Shown here piece after piece: positions 24,708-32,633 of a stretch of DNA of 32,679 nt. A program made the position numbers and the translations under genes. Each line of letters opens with the position of its first letter. Position 1 is the first letter of the stretch. Source of the DNA: Rheinheimera sp. 1928-s (GTDB lineage Bacteria > Pseudomonadota > Gammaproteobacteria > Enterobacterales > Alteromonadaceae); assembly GCF_029269265.1 (NCBI RefSeq), contig NZ_JARIXP010000009.1:86809-119487 (forward strand), in the 5' to 3' direction. The notes beneath the pieces are model-generated. The model made no database searches, was not told the DNA's origin, and saw nothing but the letters and a program-made list of their open reading frames with translations.

Positions 24708-24995
24708 ATGCATGATTCTGCTGATTTACTTTTAAAACAATGGGGCGCTTTAATTCAGAGTTGCCGTGCTGAGCGTGAAAGCCAAAGCCAATTTGCCAAA
24801 CGTCTGGGCGTGGGGCGCTCAACTGTATCAGCATTGGAAAACGGCAGCGCTCAGGTGGCTGTGGGCACTTATCTGCAGGCCATGCTGGTGCTGGGTTTGG
24901 CAGGCTCTTTTGCCGACTGGCTGAGCCAGCAAGAGCAGGAACAGCAACGACAGCGTTTTCGTGTTTCAGCGCAGAGGCTGGATAATGATTTCTGA
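24708..24995 (+). CDS. hipB: HipB-like antitoxin, XRE-family DNA-binding protein
   Basis: A 95-residue protein with a Cro/CI-type helix-turn-helix at about residues 12-70 (SQFAKRLGVGRSTVSALENG) and a Gln/Arg-rich tail. In HipBA modules this partner neutralises the HipA kinase and represses the operon by binding palindromes. A 15-bp inverted repeat sits immediately before its start. Its last codons overlap the hipA start by 11 nt, so translation is coupled. The C-terminal tail (QEQEQQRQRFRVSAQRL) is longer and more charged than a minimal XRE domain needs and could be the HipA contact. Confidence 0.88.
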   Translation: MHDSADLLLKQWGALIQSCRAERESQSQFAKRLGVGRSTVSALENGSAQVAVGTYLQAMLVLGLAGSFADWLSQQEQEQQRQRFRVSAQRLDNDF

Positions 24996-26193
24996 CTCAC
25001 TCAAACCCAGTTGTTATGTGTTTGTCGAAGGCTTGTATGCTGAAGCTGTGATTTGTGCTGTGTTTCAGTTGGATCTGGCTTCGGGGACAGGTTACTTTCG
25101 TTACGGTAAATCCTGGCTAGAACGAGCCGATGCTTTCCCGCTGGACCCATTGCATTTACCTTTGTCTGAACAGGAATTTATCTGCCGTTTGCCAAAAGCA
25201 GTGTTTGGCGTCTTGTCTGACGCCGCTCCTGATAGCTGGGGTCGTAAACTGATGTTGTCCTTGCACAGCACTAAACCTGCGCATGAAGTTGATTTTTTGC
25301 TGGCTGGTAGCGGTGAAGGAGTAGGTGCCTTAGCCTTCAGTTTGTCGCGGCATCAAGCGAAAAAGAAAATCGCTAAAAACCAGTTTGCTGATTTACAGAG
25401 CCTGACCCAAAGTAAAAATGATGTACTGGCCCACAACAGCTTAAGTGCAGAAGCGAAAAAAGCACTGGAGTACGGCATCAGCATGGGCGGCGCCCGGCCT
25501 AAATCTTCAGTGCAGGATGGTGATGTTTTGTATCTGGTTAAATTTAACAAACCAGATGACTTAGTGAATATGGCCAGAGTTGAGCACGCCACTTTAACCT
25601 TGGCACAGCAGTTTGGAATTCGGGTGGCACACAGCAAAGTGGTGCAAACCGGCTTTGAAGACGTGCTGTTAGTCGAGCGTTTTGATCGCAGTGCCAGTCA
25701 AATCCACTCTCATTTTATCAGTGCTGAATCGTTGTTCTCTGAACAGAAAGTGTCGGAGCTAAGCTTAAAAAGCAGTTATGGTTATCCGGCTTTGGCTGAA
25801 ATGTTGCGCCAGTACAGTGTTGAATCTTCAGACAGTGAAGAATTATATCGGCGCATGCTGTTTAATCTGCTGATAGGCAACACAGACGATCATGGGCGCA
25901 ACCATGCTTTACTGCTGGATTTGGCCAGTAAACACTGGCGCTTGTCGCCAGCCTACGACATGGTGCCTGTGAATAATTCGCGCCAACATGCAATGGGGCT
26001 TGGAGACTTTGGCCGTGTCGGTACAGTGGAAAACGCCTTAAGCCAATGCAGTCGTTTTGGTTTAAAGCTAAACAAAGCCAGACAGATAGTGGCAGAAGCT
26101 GAACAGCTTATTCGGAGCTGGCCGCAGCATTTTAGCAAGGTGGGTGTTTCAACTACCGACATTGAAGTGTTAAAAGCTCTGATCCCACACTGA
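24985..26193 (+). CDS. hipA: HipA-family serine/threonine kinase toxin
   Basis: A 402-residue HipA-type kinase from ATG 24985, which has AGG 8 nt upstream and overlaps hipB. The N-terminal HipA subdomain (about 10-115) includes FGVLSDAAPDSWGR, a strong family mark. The P-loop-like segment SMGGARPKS (Ser166-Ser174) follows. The catalytic loop NTDDHGRNH gives the likely catalytic Asp301 and Mg-binding Asn306, and SPAYDMVP gives Asp325, the DFG-equivalent. All kinase residues appear present, so the toxin is probably active. HipA of E. coli phosphorylates glutamyl-tRNA synthetase and causes growth arrest; the target here is unknown. Confidence 0.92.
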   Translation: MISDSLKPSCYVFVEGLYAEAVICAVFQLDLASGTGYFRYGKSWLERADAFPLDPLHLPLSEQEFICRLPKAVFGVLSDAAPDSWGRKLMLSLHSTKPAHEVDFLLAGSGEGVGALAFSLSRHQAKKKIAKNQFADLQSLTQSKNDVLAHNSLSAEAKKALEYGISMGGARPKSSVQDGDVLYLVKFNKPDDLVNMARVEHATLTLAQQFGIRVAHSKVVQTGFEDVLLVERFDRSASQIHSHFISAESLFSEQKVSELSLKSSYGYPALAEMLRQYSVESSDSEELYRRMLFNLLIGNTDDHGRNHALLLDLASKHWRLSPAYDMVPVNNSRQHAMGLGDFGRVGTVENALSQCSRFGLKLNKARQIVAEAEQLIRSWPQHFSKVGVSTTDIEVLKALIPH

Positions 26194-26220
26194 TTGAGCT
26201 GCTGCAGTAGTGCAATTTTC

Positions 26221-26229
26221 TGTTAGAAT
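26221..26229 (+). promoter_or_regulatory. Extended -10 promoter candidate of the J-domain operon
   Basis: TGTTAGAAT contains a TGn extended -10 followed by TAGAAT (5 of 6), 68 bp before the J-domain gene start. No good -35 is needed for this class. Downstream, AGCTCAG and CTGAGCT form 7-bp arms in the leader around 26242-26272. Confidence 0.45.
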
Positions 26230-26296
26230 CGCCGTACTTCAGCTCAGGCATCTTTTGCAAAAAACTGAGCTTATGTTTTAACTCAATGGACTTTGA

Positions 26297-26593
26297 ATGA
26301 TTAATTATTTTCGCATTTTGGGCGTGAAAGCCAGCGCCAATGAAGACGAGATTAAAAAAGCCTACAAGCGTTTATCCAATAAATACCATCCGGATAAGCT
26401 GCTGAATTTAACGGATGATGAAAAAGAGCAGGCTGGCGCACAATTACAACGGGTAAAAGAAGCCTATGATGTATTGTCTGACGCCAAAAAACGCGCGGCT
26501 TTTATTAAAGATTTTAATAATGTGATAGTGCCGGACCCGACCGCAGCGATGAAAGAGCTGTGGGATAGTTATTACCCGTCCGTAAAAGGTTAA
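26297..26593 (+). CDS. Small J-domain (DnaJ-like) co-chaperone
   Basis: A 98-residue protein that is almost entirely a J domain: [20 protein letters not shown] (helix I-II), the HPD motif at His31-Asp33, then helices III-IV through [17 protein letters not shown]. The catalytic HPD is intact, so it should stimulate an Hsp70 (DnaK-type) ATPase. It lacks the Gly/Phe region, zinc domain and substrate-binding domains of true DnaJ, and has only ~25 extra residues. Such class-C J proteins usually serve one client or complex. It starts a four-gene run with gaps of 5, -1 and 19 bp, so its client is probably encoded by the next genes; that is inference. Confidence 0.9.
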   Translation: MINYFRILGVKASANEDEIKKAYKRLSNKYHPDKLLNLTDDEKEQAGAQLQRVKEAYDVLSDAKKRAAFIKDFNNVIVPDPTAAMKELWDSYYPSVKG

Positions 26594-26598
26594 AACTC

Positions 26599-27153
26599 AT
26601 GAGCAAAACATTCGACAAAAACCGGTTAGAAGCGTTAAAAACTGACGCTTATGAAAATATAGAATCTTATAACGATCCGGATACGCCAAAAGCACTGGAA
26701 AAATTTACCAGCCAAATCAAAAGCATTTTACAGGCCGATCCTAAGATGTTGCATTCAGTGCCTGAATATTTGCCTGTGGCTTTATTTGGCCGGGTTAAAT
26801 TCACCCCTGAAGCCAATTTAAAATGGGCTGGCTGGCTTGCAAAAAATACCATGCCGGTATGGGATGAGTTTAAAACTTCGGTCGCTTTTAATAACGCTGA
26901 TTTACCACTGGTCAAAACCATTCGTGAATTTAACGAAGATTTACTGATCGAAAGCTGTGCTGTGCTTTTTATGCTGAATAATCATATAGCTGCAGCGCCA
27001 GGCCCACGCAACACAGATGATGACGAAGACGAAGATTCGGACGAGTCATCCTTCCGTAATGACGCTGATGACGATTACGAAGGCACTGATGACGAAGAAG
27101 AAGGTTACGATAACCAATACGATGAAATCACTTTTAACCGGGAAGGGCGTTGA
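26599..27153 (+). CDS. Unrecognised soluble protein with very acidic C-terminus (J-domain operon)
   Basis: A 184-residue protein with no family I recognise. Residues 1-135 look helical with mixed charge (KALEKFTSQIKSILQADPKM, WAGWLAKNTMPVWDEF). Residues about 138-178 are extremely rich in Asp/Glu (DDDEDEDSDESS, DDEEEGYDNQYDE) and likely disordered. No signal peptide or membrane segment is seen, so it is cytoplasmic. The start is 5 nt after the J-domain gene stop, and its TGA overlaps the next ATG by one base (TGATG). Acidic tails of this kind can mimic nucleic acid or hold basic clients, but nothing here proves either. Confidence 0.85.
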   Translation: MSKTFDKNRLEALKTDAYENIESYNDPDTPKALEKFTSQIKSILQADPKMLHSVPEYLPVALFGRVKFTPEANLKWAGWLAKNTMPVWDEFKTSVAFNNADLPLVKTIREFNEDLLIESCAVLFMLNNHIAAAPGPRNTDDDEDEDSDESSFRNDADDDYEGTDDEEEGYDNQYDEITFNREGR

Positions 27154-27914
27154 TGAATAATCTGATTGAAATTGCCGTTGCGGAAATTAAAGAACTCGCC
27201 ATTGTTGAGCCAAAACAGGCCAGCAAAAAGTTTGAGCTGATGGCCAATACCATGTCGGACGCGCAACTGGTTGAAGTGATTGAAAATATTGATATTGTTA
27301 CCTTGACCCAAATTAACAGCCAACACGATATTTCTTTTCCTTCGATTATTTCTGAGCTGATGACACCGGAAAAAATCCGCGACATCGTTTGCCAACAGCC
27401 GTTGTACTGGGAAGAAAAAATCAAAAATAATGCCGAAGATTTAAAGCAGCATACCTTTGATTTTTTGACCTACCTTATTCGTACTCAGGACAGTGAAACC
27501 AAGCAGGCCGAAATTCTGGAAGCCATAGCTGAAGACCCAGCGGGTTTGTTTTATTTGTCTATTCCTTTTATCGAGCTGTACCGCGGCGAAGTGATTGAAG
27601 ATGAAGACGAAGTGCATGATTTATTGCACGAGGAAGAAGAAGATTTAGAAGAAGCCATCAGCTATACAGAACGCCATCTGAACGAAGAAGTGCATGGTTT
27701 GGGTTACGACGACCCTCGCAGCTTATTGGCACTTATTCGCCAATTAACACCGCAGGTTGAGCAAGCGATTAAAAATCTGGTGCGTAACGAAAACTCTGGC
27801 TGGGAACATATTATCAATAAGTTTGCTGCTGAGCTTGTGATGCAAGCCAAAGAGAAAAACCAGTCTTCGGACGAGTACGCCGAAGTGGACGATATGTTTA
27901 GTTTCCTCGATTAA
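27153..27914 (+). CDS. Unrecognised acidic helical protein (J-domain operon)
   Basis: A 253-residue soluble protein with no recognised domain. It reads as consecutive amphipathic helices (IAVAEIKELAIVEPKQASKK, MSDAQLVEVIENIDIVTLTQ), with an acidic middle stretch near residues 150-175 (VIEDEDEVHDLLHEEEEDLE) and an acidic end. The overall pattern of short helix pairs is reminiscent of HEAT- or TPR-like solenoids, but no repeat consensus can be claimed. I use ATG 27153, overlapping the previous stop by one base; the TTG at 27150 is less likely. It is translationally coupled to the preceding gene. Confidence 0.85.
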   Translation: MNNLIEIAVAEIKELAIVEPKQASKKFELMANTMSDAQLVEVIENIDIVTLTQINSQHDISFPSIISELMTPEKIRDIVCQQPLYWEEKIKNNAEDLKQHTFDFLTYLIRTQDSETKQAEILEAIAEDPAGLFYLSIPFIELYRGEVIEDEDEVHDLLHEEEEDLEEAISYTERHLNEEVHGLGYDDPRSLLALIRQLTPQVEQAIKNLVRNENSGWEHIINKFAAELVMQAKEKNQSSDEYAEVDDMFSFLD

Positions 27915-27933
27915 GCTGAGTAAAGGATCCGTT

Positions 27934-28830
27934 ATGCAGTTAGTGGTGCGGGATGCCAATCAGGGACCTTTTTTAACTAAGGTGCTGAATTATGCCAAGG
28001 CAGAGCAAAAACTCTCGGATGCACAGCTGGAGCAAGTCAAAAGCAAAGCTGTGCTGATGAGTCTGAAGTTTGCCGACAAGTTTTACAACAAATACAAAAT
28101 GCATCTGTTAGAACAAGCAGCCCACGATATTATTGGTGTGGCGAGTTTGGGCCTGGCAGAACTCTCAGATCATGATTTAGATAAAGCCCTGGCATTGCTG
28201 GTCAGTCCTGAAGGTATAGTTAAACCTTTCCAAAAAGGCTGGAGCATGTTGTCGCAGGTAAGCCAACTTACGCCAAACCGCAAGTCGTTGTACGGTGAAG
28301 TGGAAGAGCAGTTGTTGCAGGATATTGCCAGTCCACCCGACATCGAAGAGTGGCAGGGTGTTCAGGTGTATCAGCAGGCCTTGGTTGAATCCCGCCGCCG
28401 TCAGGCTATTAGTGTGGTGAAACAAACTTATTTCTACCATACCCAGCTGGACCCGTTCGAGCACTTCAATCTTGAAGATATGTTGGCTGAAGTGGTGTTG
28501 TATCGTCTTTGCACTAAAGGTGGCAAGGTGAAACAGGATTTAAAACAAAGGTTACGCGATATCGATTTAGCCGATGAATGGTTTGACGTAACTTTTATTA
28601 AAGCTCATACCGAACAAGTGCTTAGCTTATTGCCTGCTGGTTTTTCAGAGGCTGTGACTATGGAGCTGGGTGACAACTTCCATGCCGCTTTAGTTCGTAC
28701 TTTGCAGTTTGCCAAAGGCTACAAAAAGCTGTTGGCAGAGAACGCCTCGCCAGAACGCCGTGATGCTTACGAGCATAAACAAGGCATGCTAAATCCACTA
28801 TTAGGCTGGCCTCAATATATCGAAATGTAA
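27934..28830 (+). CDS. Unrecognised helical protein, last gene of the J-domain operon
   Basis: A 298-residue soluble protein without signal peptide, membrane segment or recognised motif. It has an AAGG ribosome site and starts 19 bp after the preceding stop. The sequence is largely helical with scattered basic clusters (ESRRRQAISVVKQTYFYHTQ, GGKVKQDLKQRLRD) and is much less acidic than the two genes before it. A complex between this more basic protein and its acidic neighbours is possible. A palindromic element begins 6 bp past its stop codon and probably terminates the operon. Confidence 0.85.
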   Translation: MQLVVRDANQGPFLTKVLNYAKAEQKLSDAQLEQVKSKAVLMSLKFADKFYNKYKMHLLEQAAHDIIGVASLGLAELSDHDLDKALALLVSPEGIVKPFQKGWSMLSQVSQLTPNRKSLYGEVEEQLLQDIASPPDIEEWQGVQVYQQALVESRRRQAISVVKQTYFYHTQLDPFEHFNLEDMLAEVVLYRLCTKGGKVKQDLKQRLRDIDLADEWFDVTFIKAHTEQVLSLLPAGFSEAVTMELGDNFHAALVRTLQFAKGYKKLLAENASPERRDAYEHKQGMLNPLLGWPQYIEM

Positions 28831-28835
28831 AATTG

Positions 28836-28878
28836 GGGTCAGATCACATTGTTAACTGTTAACAATGTGATCTGACCC
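28836..28878. repeat. 43-bp palindrome, REP/RAYT-type element or bidirectional terminator
   Basis: Arms at 28836-28856 and 28858-28878 are perfect 21-bp reverse complements around a single T. The left arm begins GGGTCAGATCACATTG and the right ends GATCTGACCC. It fills the 51-bp gap between two convergent genes. The GGGGTCAGA/TCTGACCC ends resemble palindromes that I recall around REP-associated tyrosine transposases in gammaproteobacteria. It must extrude or fold very stably and, with the A/T tails on both sides, could terminate transcription both ways. Confidence 0.75.
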
Positions 28879-28881
28879 ATT

Positions 28882-29913
28882 TTAAGTTTTTGGGCAGTGC
28901 TGCTGTACTTCCTTCCACCAGATCACATGACGTTTTAGCTCTGCTTTTAATGCGGTATTAGGAACTTCCAAGCGCTGCTGAATAGGTCGTACCAAAGCTG
29001 TGCCTTGATACAGCTGCTGCAATAGCGGATACAACTGCTGATATGCGCCGTCTATCTGAGCGAAATAAAGCTGCACTTTGGCAATAAAATACTGTAGCAA
29101 AATGGTGTTTAAAATATCTGCCTTGTTGGAGCTTTTACCGACAGGGCATTGGGCTTTTAGATCAAGCTGTTCTAACTGCTGATTTAAGCTTTGCAGCCAG
29201 TGCTGGCTGAAGCGTAAGCTTTGTTGCAACTGACTTAGCGTGTTGGCCTTGTATAAAGCTTCCAAAGCCTGTTCTGGGTTGATGCTACTGGCCTGCTGCC
29301 AGTTCTGCTGAACAATACTTTTTTGTAGCGCAAGCAACAAATGCAAAGCCTGCATAGTCTCAACCACACCAGCCACTGAATTGGGTTCTGACAAGCTACG
29401 GGAAGGATGCAGTTGTTGGCGTAAGGTTTCGTCCTGCTGCAGGAAGTTCTGCCAGTGTTTATCGATTTGTGCGGTTTTCTCTAAGGCAAGCCCTGAGAGT
29501 TTCTGTTGTAAATCTGGTGCTATATCCGGATTGGTTAAACAAGGCTGTACTTGTTTTAACAACTCTAATTCATACTTCAGACGCTGGCTTGGGCTCATCA
29601 CTTTACCCAGACTGCTATTACGTTCACCCAGCAATAAATCCAGGCCACAAGCTCGTGTGGCGACTAGCTCCACCATAGTGATTCGGCTTTCAACAATCTC
29701 TGCTCTGGTTTCTGTAATGGATGGCAAAGGCTGCAAATCCAGCGGCGCTGGGTCTTGGATCTCCAGCGCCAAAGTACGACCAAGCCTTTTGGCATAGTCG
29801 TCCATCAGGGATTGAGCTGGATCACTGCAGCCGCTTAACACAAAAACAACGGCAAGCAGGCTCAGAGCTTTAGTGAGAGGCCGCTGCCTGTTGCTGCTGT
29901 AAAATTTTGCCAT
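28882..29913 (-). CDS. Lipoprotein of DUF3080-like family
   Basis: A 343-residue lipoprotein. The signal peptide (residues 1-29) has a basic start, a Leu/Val core and lipobox LSGC (Cys29, then Ser-Asp). The mature part is helical and Gln/Leu-rich, opening MDDYAKRLGRTL and including RITMVELVATRACGLDLLLG with two further cysteines (ACGLD, QPCLT) and CPVGKS near the end. This matches my recollection of the DUF3080 lipoproteins of gammaproteobacteria, whose function is unknown. Its start overlaps the end of the MATE gene by 44 nt in another frame, and no later start keeps the signal peptide, so the overlap looks real and the two are co-transcribed. Confidence 0.82.
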   Translation of the reverse strand: MAKFYSSNRQRPLTKALSLLAVVFVLSGCSDPAQSLMDDYAKRLGRTLALEIQDPAPLDLQPLPSITETRAEIVESRITMVELVATRACGLDLLLGERNSSLGKVMSPSQRLKYELELLKQVQPCLTNPDIAPDLQQKLSGLALEKTAQIDKHWQNFLQQDETLRQQLHPSRSLSEPNSVAGVVETMQALHLLLALQKSIVQQNWQQASSINPEQALEALYKANTLSQLQQSLRFSQHWLQSLNQQLEQLDLKAQCPVGKSSNKADILNTILLQYFIAKVQLYFAQIDGAYQQLYPLLQQLYQGTALVRPIQQRLEVPNTALKAELKRHVIWWKEVQQHCPKT

Positions 29914-31258
29914 CTTCTAATCGCCTGATTTGGTTTTTCAGAATAAGCGCCAGCATCACAGCTGCGCAGGACAAACCCACTATAATGCCAATCCAAAAGC
30001 CATGAGCGCCCATCTTAGGCAAAATCCAGTCGGTTAAACCTAATACAGTGCCCAAACCAAAACCGATCGGCCAATAGGCAATAAAGGTGATAAAAAAGAT
30101 AGGTTTGGTGTGTTTTAAACCACGTAAGGCACAGGCCGAGACGACTTGTATCGCATCAGAAATCTGATAAAAACACGCCAGAACCAAAATTGAAGTCGCA
30201 ACTGCAAGTACGGCAGGATCAGTAGAGTAAAGCGATGCCACTAAAAAACGACCAAAATAAGTCACCAGCGCTATGCCGACCGCCATCATCATCGCCAGTT
30301 GCACTGCGGTTGATACGGCTTTTTTCAGCTCCTGCACATCGTTACTGCCAACCAGATGACCGACCCGTATTGTGGTCGCCATGCCCATACTCATAGGCAA
30401 CATAAAGACCAAAGCGCTGTAATTATTAGCAATTTGATGACCGGCGACCACTATAGGGCCTAAATGCACAATCATCAGCGGGATAGAGGAAAACAGTGTC
30501 ACTTCAAAAAACAGCGAAAAGGCGATAGGTGTGCCTATAGCAATGATCTGCCATAAGTCTTTCCGATTTGGCCTTATGCTGTCAGGCTTTTTCATATAAA
30601 GCGCTGTACTGCGGCTTCTGAAGGCGTAAATGGTGATGGCAATAAACATCGCCAGAAAAACTAAAGAAGTCGCCACACCGCAGCCAGCGCCGCCTAAAGC
30701 CGGCATTCCTAACTTGCCATAGATAAACACATAGTTGGCCGGAATATTTACCAGAATACCGACAAAAGCTATCCACATGGTGGCTTTGGTATTGCCTATG
30801 CCTTCAAACAGATTACGAAACACCATATAGCCCGCGGCCGGATAAACGCCGTAACTAACATAGACCAGATAATCGACGGCTTTCTGACGCAAATTATCTT
30901 CCATCGACAGATAGTGCAGTGGCAGATGAATAAACTGCATTGCTATCACTATCACAGTGGCCAGTACCATCGCCAGATAAAAGCCTTGCAGCGCGTTATG
31001 AGGAATAGCCTTATGGTTTTTCGCACCATAAAGCTGAGAAATAATAGGGGTCAGTGCCAGCAATAAACCCTGCAAGGTCAGAATAATAGGCAGCCAAATG
31101 GCTGAAGCCACAGCAATAGCGGCCATATCCAGCGCACTAACACGACCTGCCATAATAGTATCAATGACAAACATCATGGTTTGGGTCAGTTGGGCCAGCA
31201 TAATAGGGCCGGATAATTTCAGAATGGTTTTTGCTTCAAAGCGGGAAAAAGGTAACAT
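29870..31258 (-). CDS. norM: MATE-family multidrug efflux pump, NorM/MdtK type
   Basis: A 462-residue inner-membrane exporter with about 12 transmembrane helices in two similar halves. The N-terminal helix LKLSGPIMLAQLTQTMMFVI and the following DTIMAGRVSALDMAAIAVAS are typical of the NorM branch, which expels cationic drugs and dyes by sodium or proton antiport. PLMIVHLGPIVVAGHQIANN begins the second-half repeat. The gene is divergent from riboflavin synthase with 56 bp between. The same norM/mdtK-ribE neighbourhood is known in E. coli, which supports the assignment. Confidence 0.92.
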   Translation of the reverse strand: MLPFSRFEAKTILKLSGPIMLAQLTQTMMFVIDTIMAGRVSALDMAAIAVASAIWLPIILTLQGLLLALTPIISQLYGAKNHKAIPHNALQGFYLAMVLATVIVIAMQFIHLPLHYLSMEDNLRQKAVDYLVYVSYGVYPAAGYMVFRNLFEGIGNTKATMWIAFVGILVNIPANYVFIYGKLGMPALGGAGCGVATSLVFLAMFIAITIYAFRSRSTALYMKKPDSIRPNRKDLWQIIAIGTPIAFSLFFEVTLFSSIPLMIVHLGPIVVAGHQIANNYSALVFMLPMSMGMATTIRVGHLVGSNDVQELKKAVSTAVQLAMMMAVGIALVTYFGRFLVASLYSTDPAVLAVATSILVLACFYQISDAIQVVSACALRGLKHTKPIFFITFIAYWPIGFGLGTVLGLTDWILPKMGAHGFWIGIIVGLSCAAVMLALILKNQIRRLEDGKILQQQQAAASH

Positions 31259-31266
31259 AACAACTC

Positions 31267-31296
31267 TTGTCAGACAGGCGAAAAACGCCGTAAAGA
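31267..31296 (+). promoter_or_regulatory. Weak promoter candidate for riboflavin synthase
   Basis: TTGTCA (31267-31272) is followed after 18 bp by TAAAGA (31291-31296), 19 bp before the ATG. The -10 box is poor. The 56-bp gap leaves no room for an FMN riboswitch. Confidence 0.25.
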
Positions 31297-31314
31297 TAGC
31301 ACAGCAGAGGTTTT

Positions 31315-31938
31315 ATGTTTACAGGAATAGTGCAGGCAAAAGTTAAAGTCAGTGAAATCAGCGACCAGAAGCAGTTTCGCAGGCTCACTCTTGAAGTGCC
31401 TGTGCAGTTGTTACAAAACCTGGAGCGGGGCGCCAGTATCTCAGTCAATGGAACTTGTTTAACGGCTACCGAATTTCATCAGCAGACGCCATTAGGCCAG
31501 GTCAGTTTTGATGTGATTGATGAAACCTTAGCCAAAACCAATTTGGGTGCTTTAACCGCAGACTCTTTAGTCAATTTCGAACGCTCTTTAACTTTTGGCC
31601 GTGAAATAGGCGGGCATTTGGTGTCAGGCCATGTGCATGGTACAGCGACTATTTTAGCTGTGACCCAAACGGGTGCGAACTGGCGGGTAGATATTGAACT
31701 CAAGCCAGAGTTCAAAGCTTATGTGCTCAGCAAAGGTTTTATCAGCATTGATGGCATCAGCCTGACGGTAGGCGAAGTGACTGCAAACAGTTTTAGCCTG
31801 CATTTAATACCTGAAACCCTGGAGGTGACCACTTTAGGCCAACGCAAAGCGGGCGACAGGGTGAATATCGAACTGGATCAGCAAACCGTGACCATAGTGG
31901 ACACCGTAGAACGGGTACTTGCAGCTAAAAACGCTTAA
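31315..31938 (+). CDS. ribE: Riboflavin synthase, alpha chain
   Basis: A 207-residue enzyme that dismutates two 6,7-dimethyl-8-ribityllumazines to riboflavin. The N-terminus MFTGIVQ is invariant in the family and fixes the start. Two lumazine-binding repeats are visible: the first with ISVNGTCLTA and ERSLTFGREIGGHLVSGHVH at the junction, the second with ISIDGISLTVGEV and LIPETLEVTTLGQRKAGDRV. Length is normal. It is monocistronic, divergent from the MATE pump and convergent with the CPXCG protein 21 bp beyond its stop. Confidence 0.97.
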   Translation: MFTGIVQAKVKVSEISDQKQFRRLTLEVPVQLLQNLERGASISVNGTCLTATEFHQQTPLGQVSFDVIDETLAKTNLGALTADSLVNFERSLTFGREIGGHLVSGHVHGTATILAVTQTGANWRVDIELKPEFKAYVLSKGFISIDGISLTVGEVTANSFSLHLIPETLEVTTLGQRKAGDRVNIELDQQTVTIVDTVERVLAAKNA

Positions 31939-31959
31939 CGACAATTGCTTTAGAATGAC

Positions 31960-32160
31960 TTAATAATACTGCTCATCTTCAGCGTCGATAAACACCTGCA
32001 CTTTGTTATGCAGCTCATCTTTATGGGTTTGTACATGAATAGGATTGCAGCAGTTGCTGCAATCCTCAATGTCGTCCTGATCTTCACCGCTGATATCCAG
32101 AGTGATATGAGTGGGATGGCCACAGAAAGGGCAAAGAATAGTTTTATGCAGTAAGTCCAT
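31960..32160 (-). CDS. Small CPXCG-motif zinc-ribbon protein
   Basis: A 66-residue cytoplasmic protein with CPFCG near the N-terminus and CSNCC about 23 residues later: four or five cysteines arranged like a zinc ribbon (CPXCG-motif cysteine-rich family). The C-terminus is acidic. ATG 32160 has a strong GGAGGAT ribosome site 2-3 nt further than ideal but clearly defines the start; the open frame upstream is ignored. The family is widespread in gammaproteobacteria and has no assigned function. Confidence 0.88.
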   Translation of the reverse strand: MDLLHKTILCPFCGHPTHITLDISGEDQDDIEDCSNCCNPIHVQTHKDELHNKVQVFIDAEDEQYY

Positions 32161-32314
32161 AGATCCTCCGTTTGCCAATGCCTGTTGCAGCAAGCGCTGA
32201 CGACTGACTATCCGCGGGTCCTTCCGTTTTAAGCTCCTGATAAGTTTTAGTGTAGGCCTTAATGCTGCATCAGGCGAAAAAATAGCCTTCTTTATACCGC
32301 TATTGGCTTGGTTG

Positions 32315-32344
32315 TTGCCGATAAAGCGCCGTATCGGTTATGAT
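32315..32344 (+). promoter_or_regulatory. Promoter-like pair with no gene behind it
   Basis: TTGCCG (32315-32320), an 18-bp spacer and TATGAT (32339-32344) make a fair sigma-70 promoter pointing at ~300 bp of non-coding DNA. It may drive a small RNA, or have belonged to a gene displaced by island insertion. Confidence 0.35.
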
Positions 32345-32611
32345 GCAGCCGCTTTTTGTTAAAAACAGAGACAACTACGTGTTGTACTGTTTTGTTCTAC
32401 CGCTCGTAAGGTTGAACCGCAAAAAACATACCCTTAATTTAAATTGAATCAACACGTGACCCTTGGTATAAGTCCCCCTCTGTATTTCACCTGTTTTCGC
32501 ATTAGTTCATAAACTTCCATGTAAGCCACGCCAATTCTGGTGTTTTCAGTGGTTTTCACTCTTTATCATTTCACACCTTTTCATTGATCTATCACTTACT
32601 ATCAGACAAAC

Positions 32612-32633
32612 TGTGTACCAAATGTGTACCAAA
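32612..32633. repeat. Tandem TGTGTACCAAA repeats upstream of integrase
   Basis: Two perfect copies of TGTGTACCAAA (32612-32622 and 32623-32633) abut, 11 bp apart or one helical turn, and end 11 bp before the integrase ATG. Placement fits integrase arm-type binding sites or an autoregulatory operator. Confidence 0.6.

Noticed and set aside
24985-26193. HipA as an inactive or decayed toxin
   Set aside because: The frame is intact and the P-loop, catalytic Asp301, Asn306 and Asp325 are all present.
31259-31314. FMN riboswitch upstream of riboflavin synthase
   Set aside because: The gap is only 56 bp and has none of the conserved RFN-element helices.
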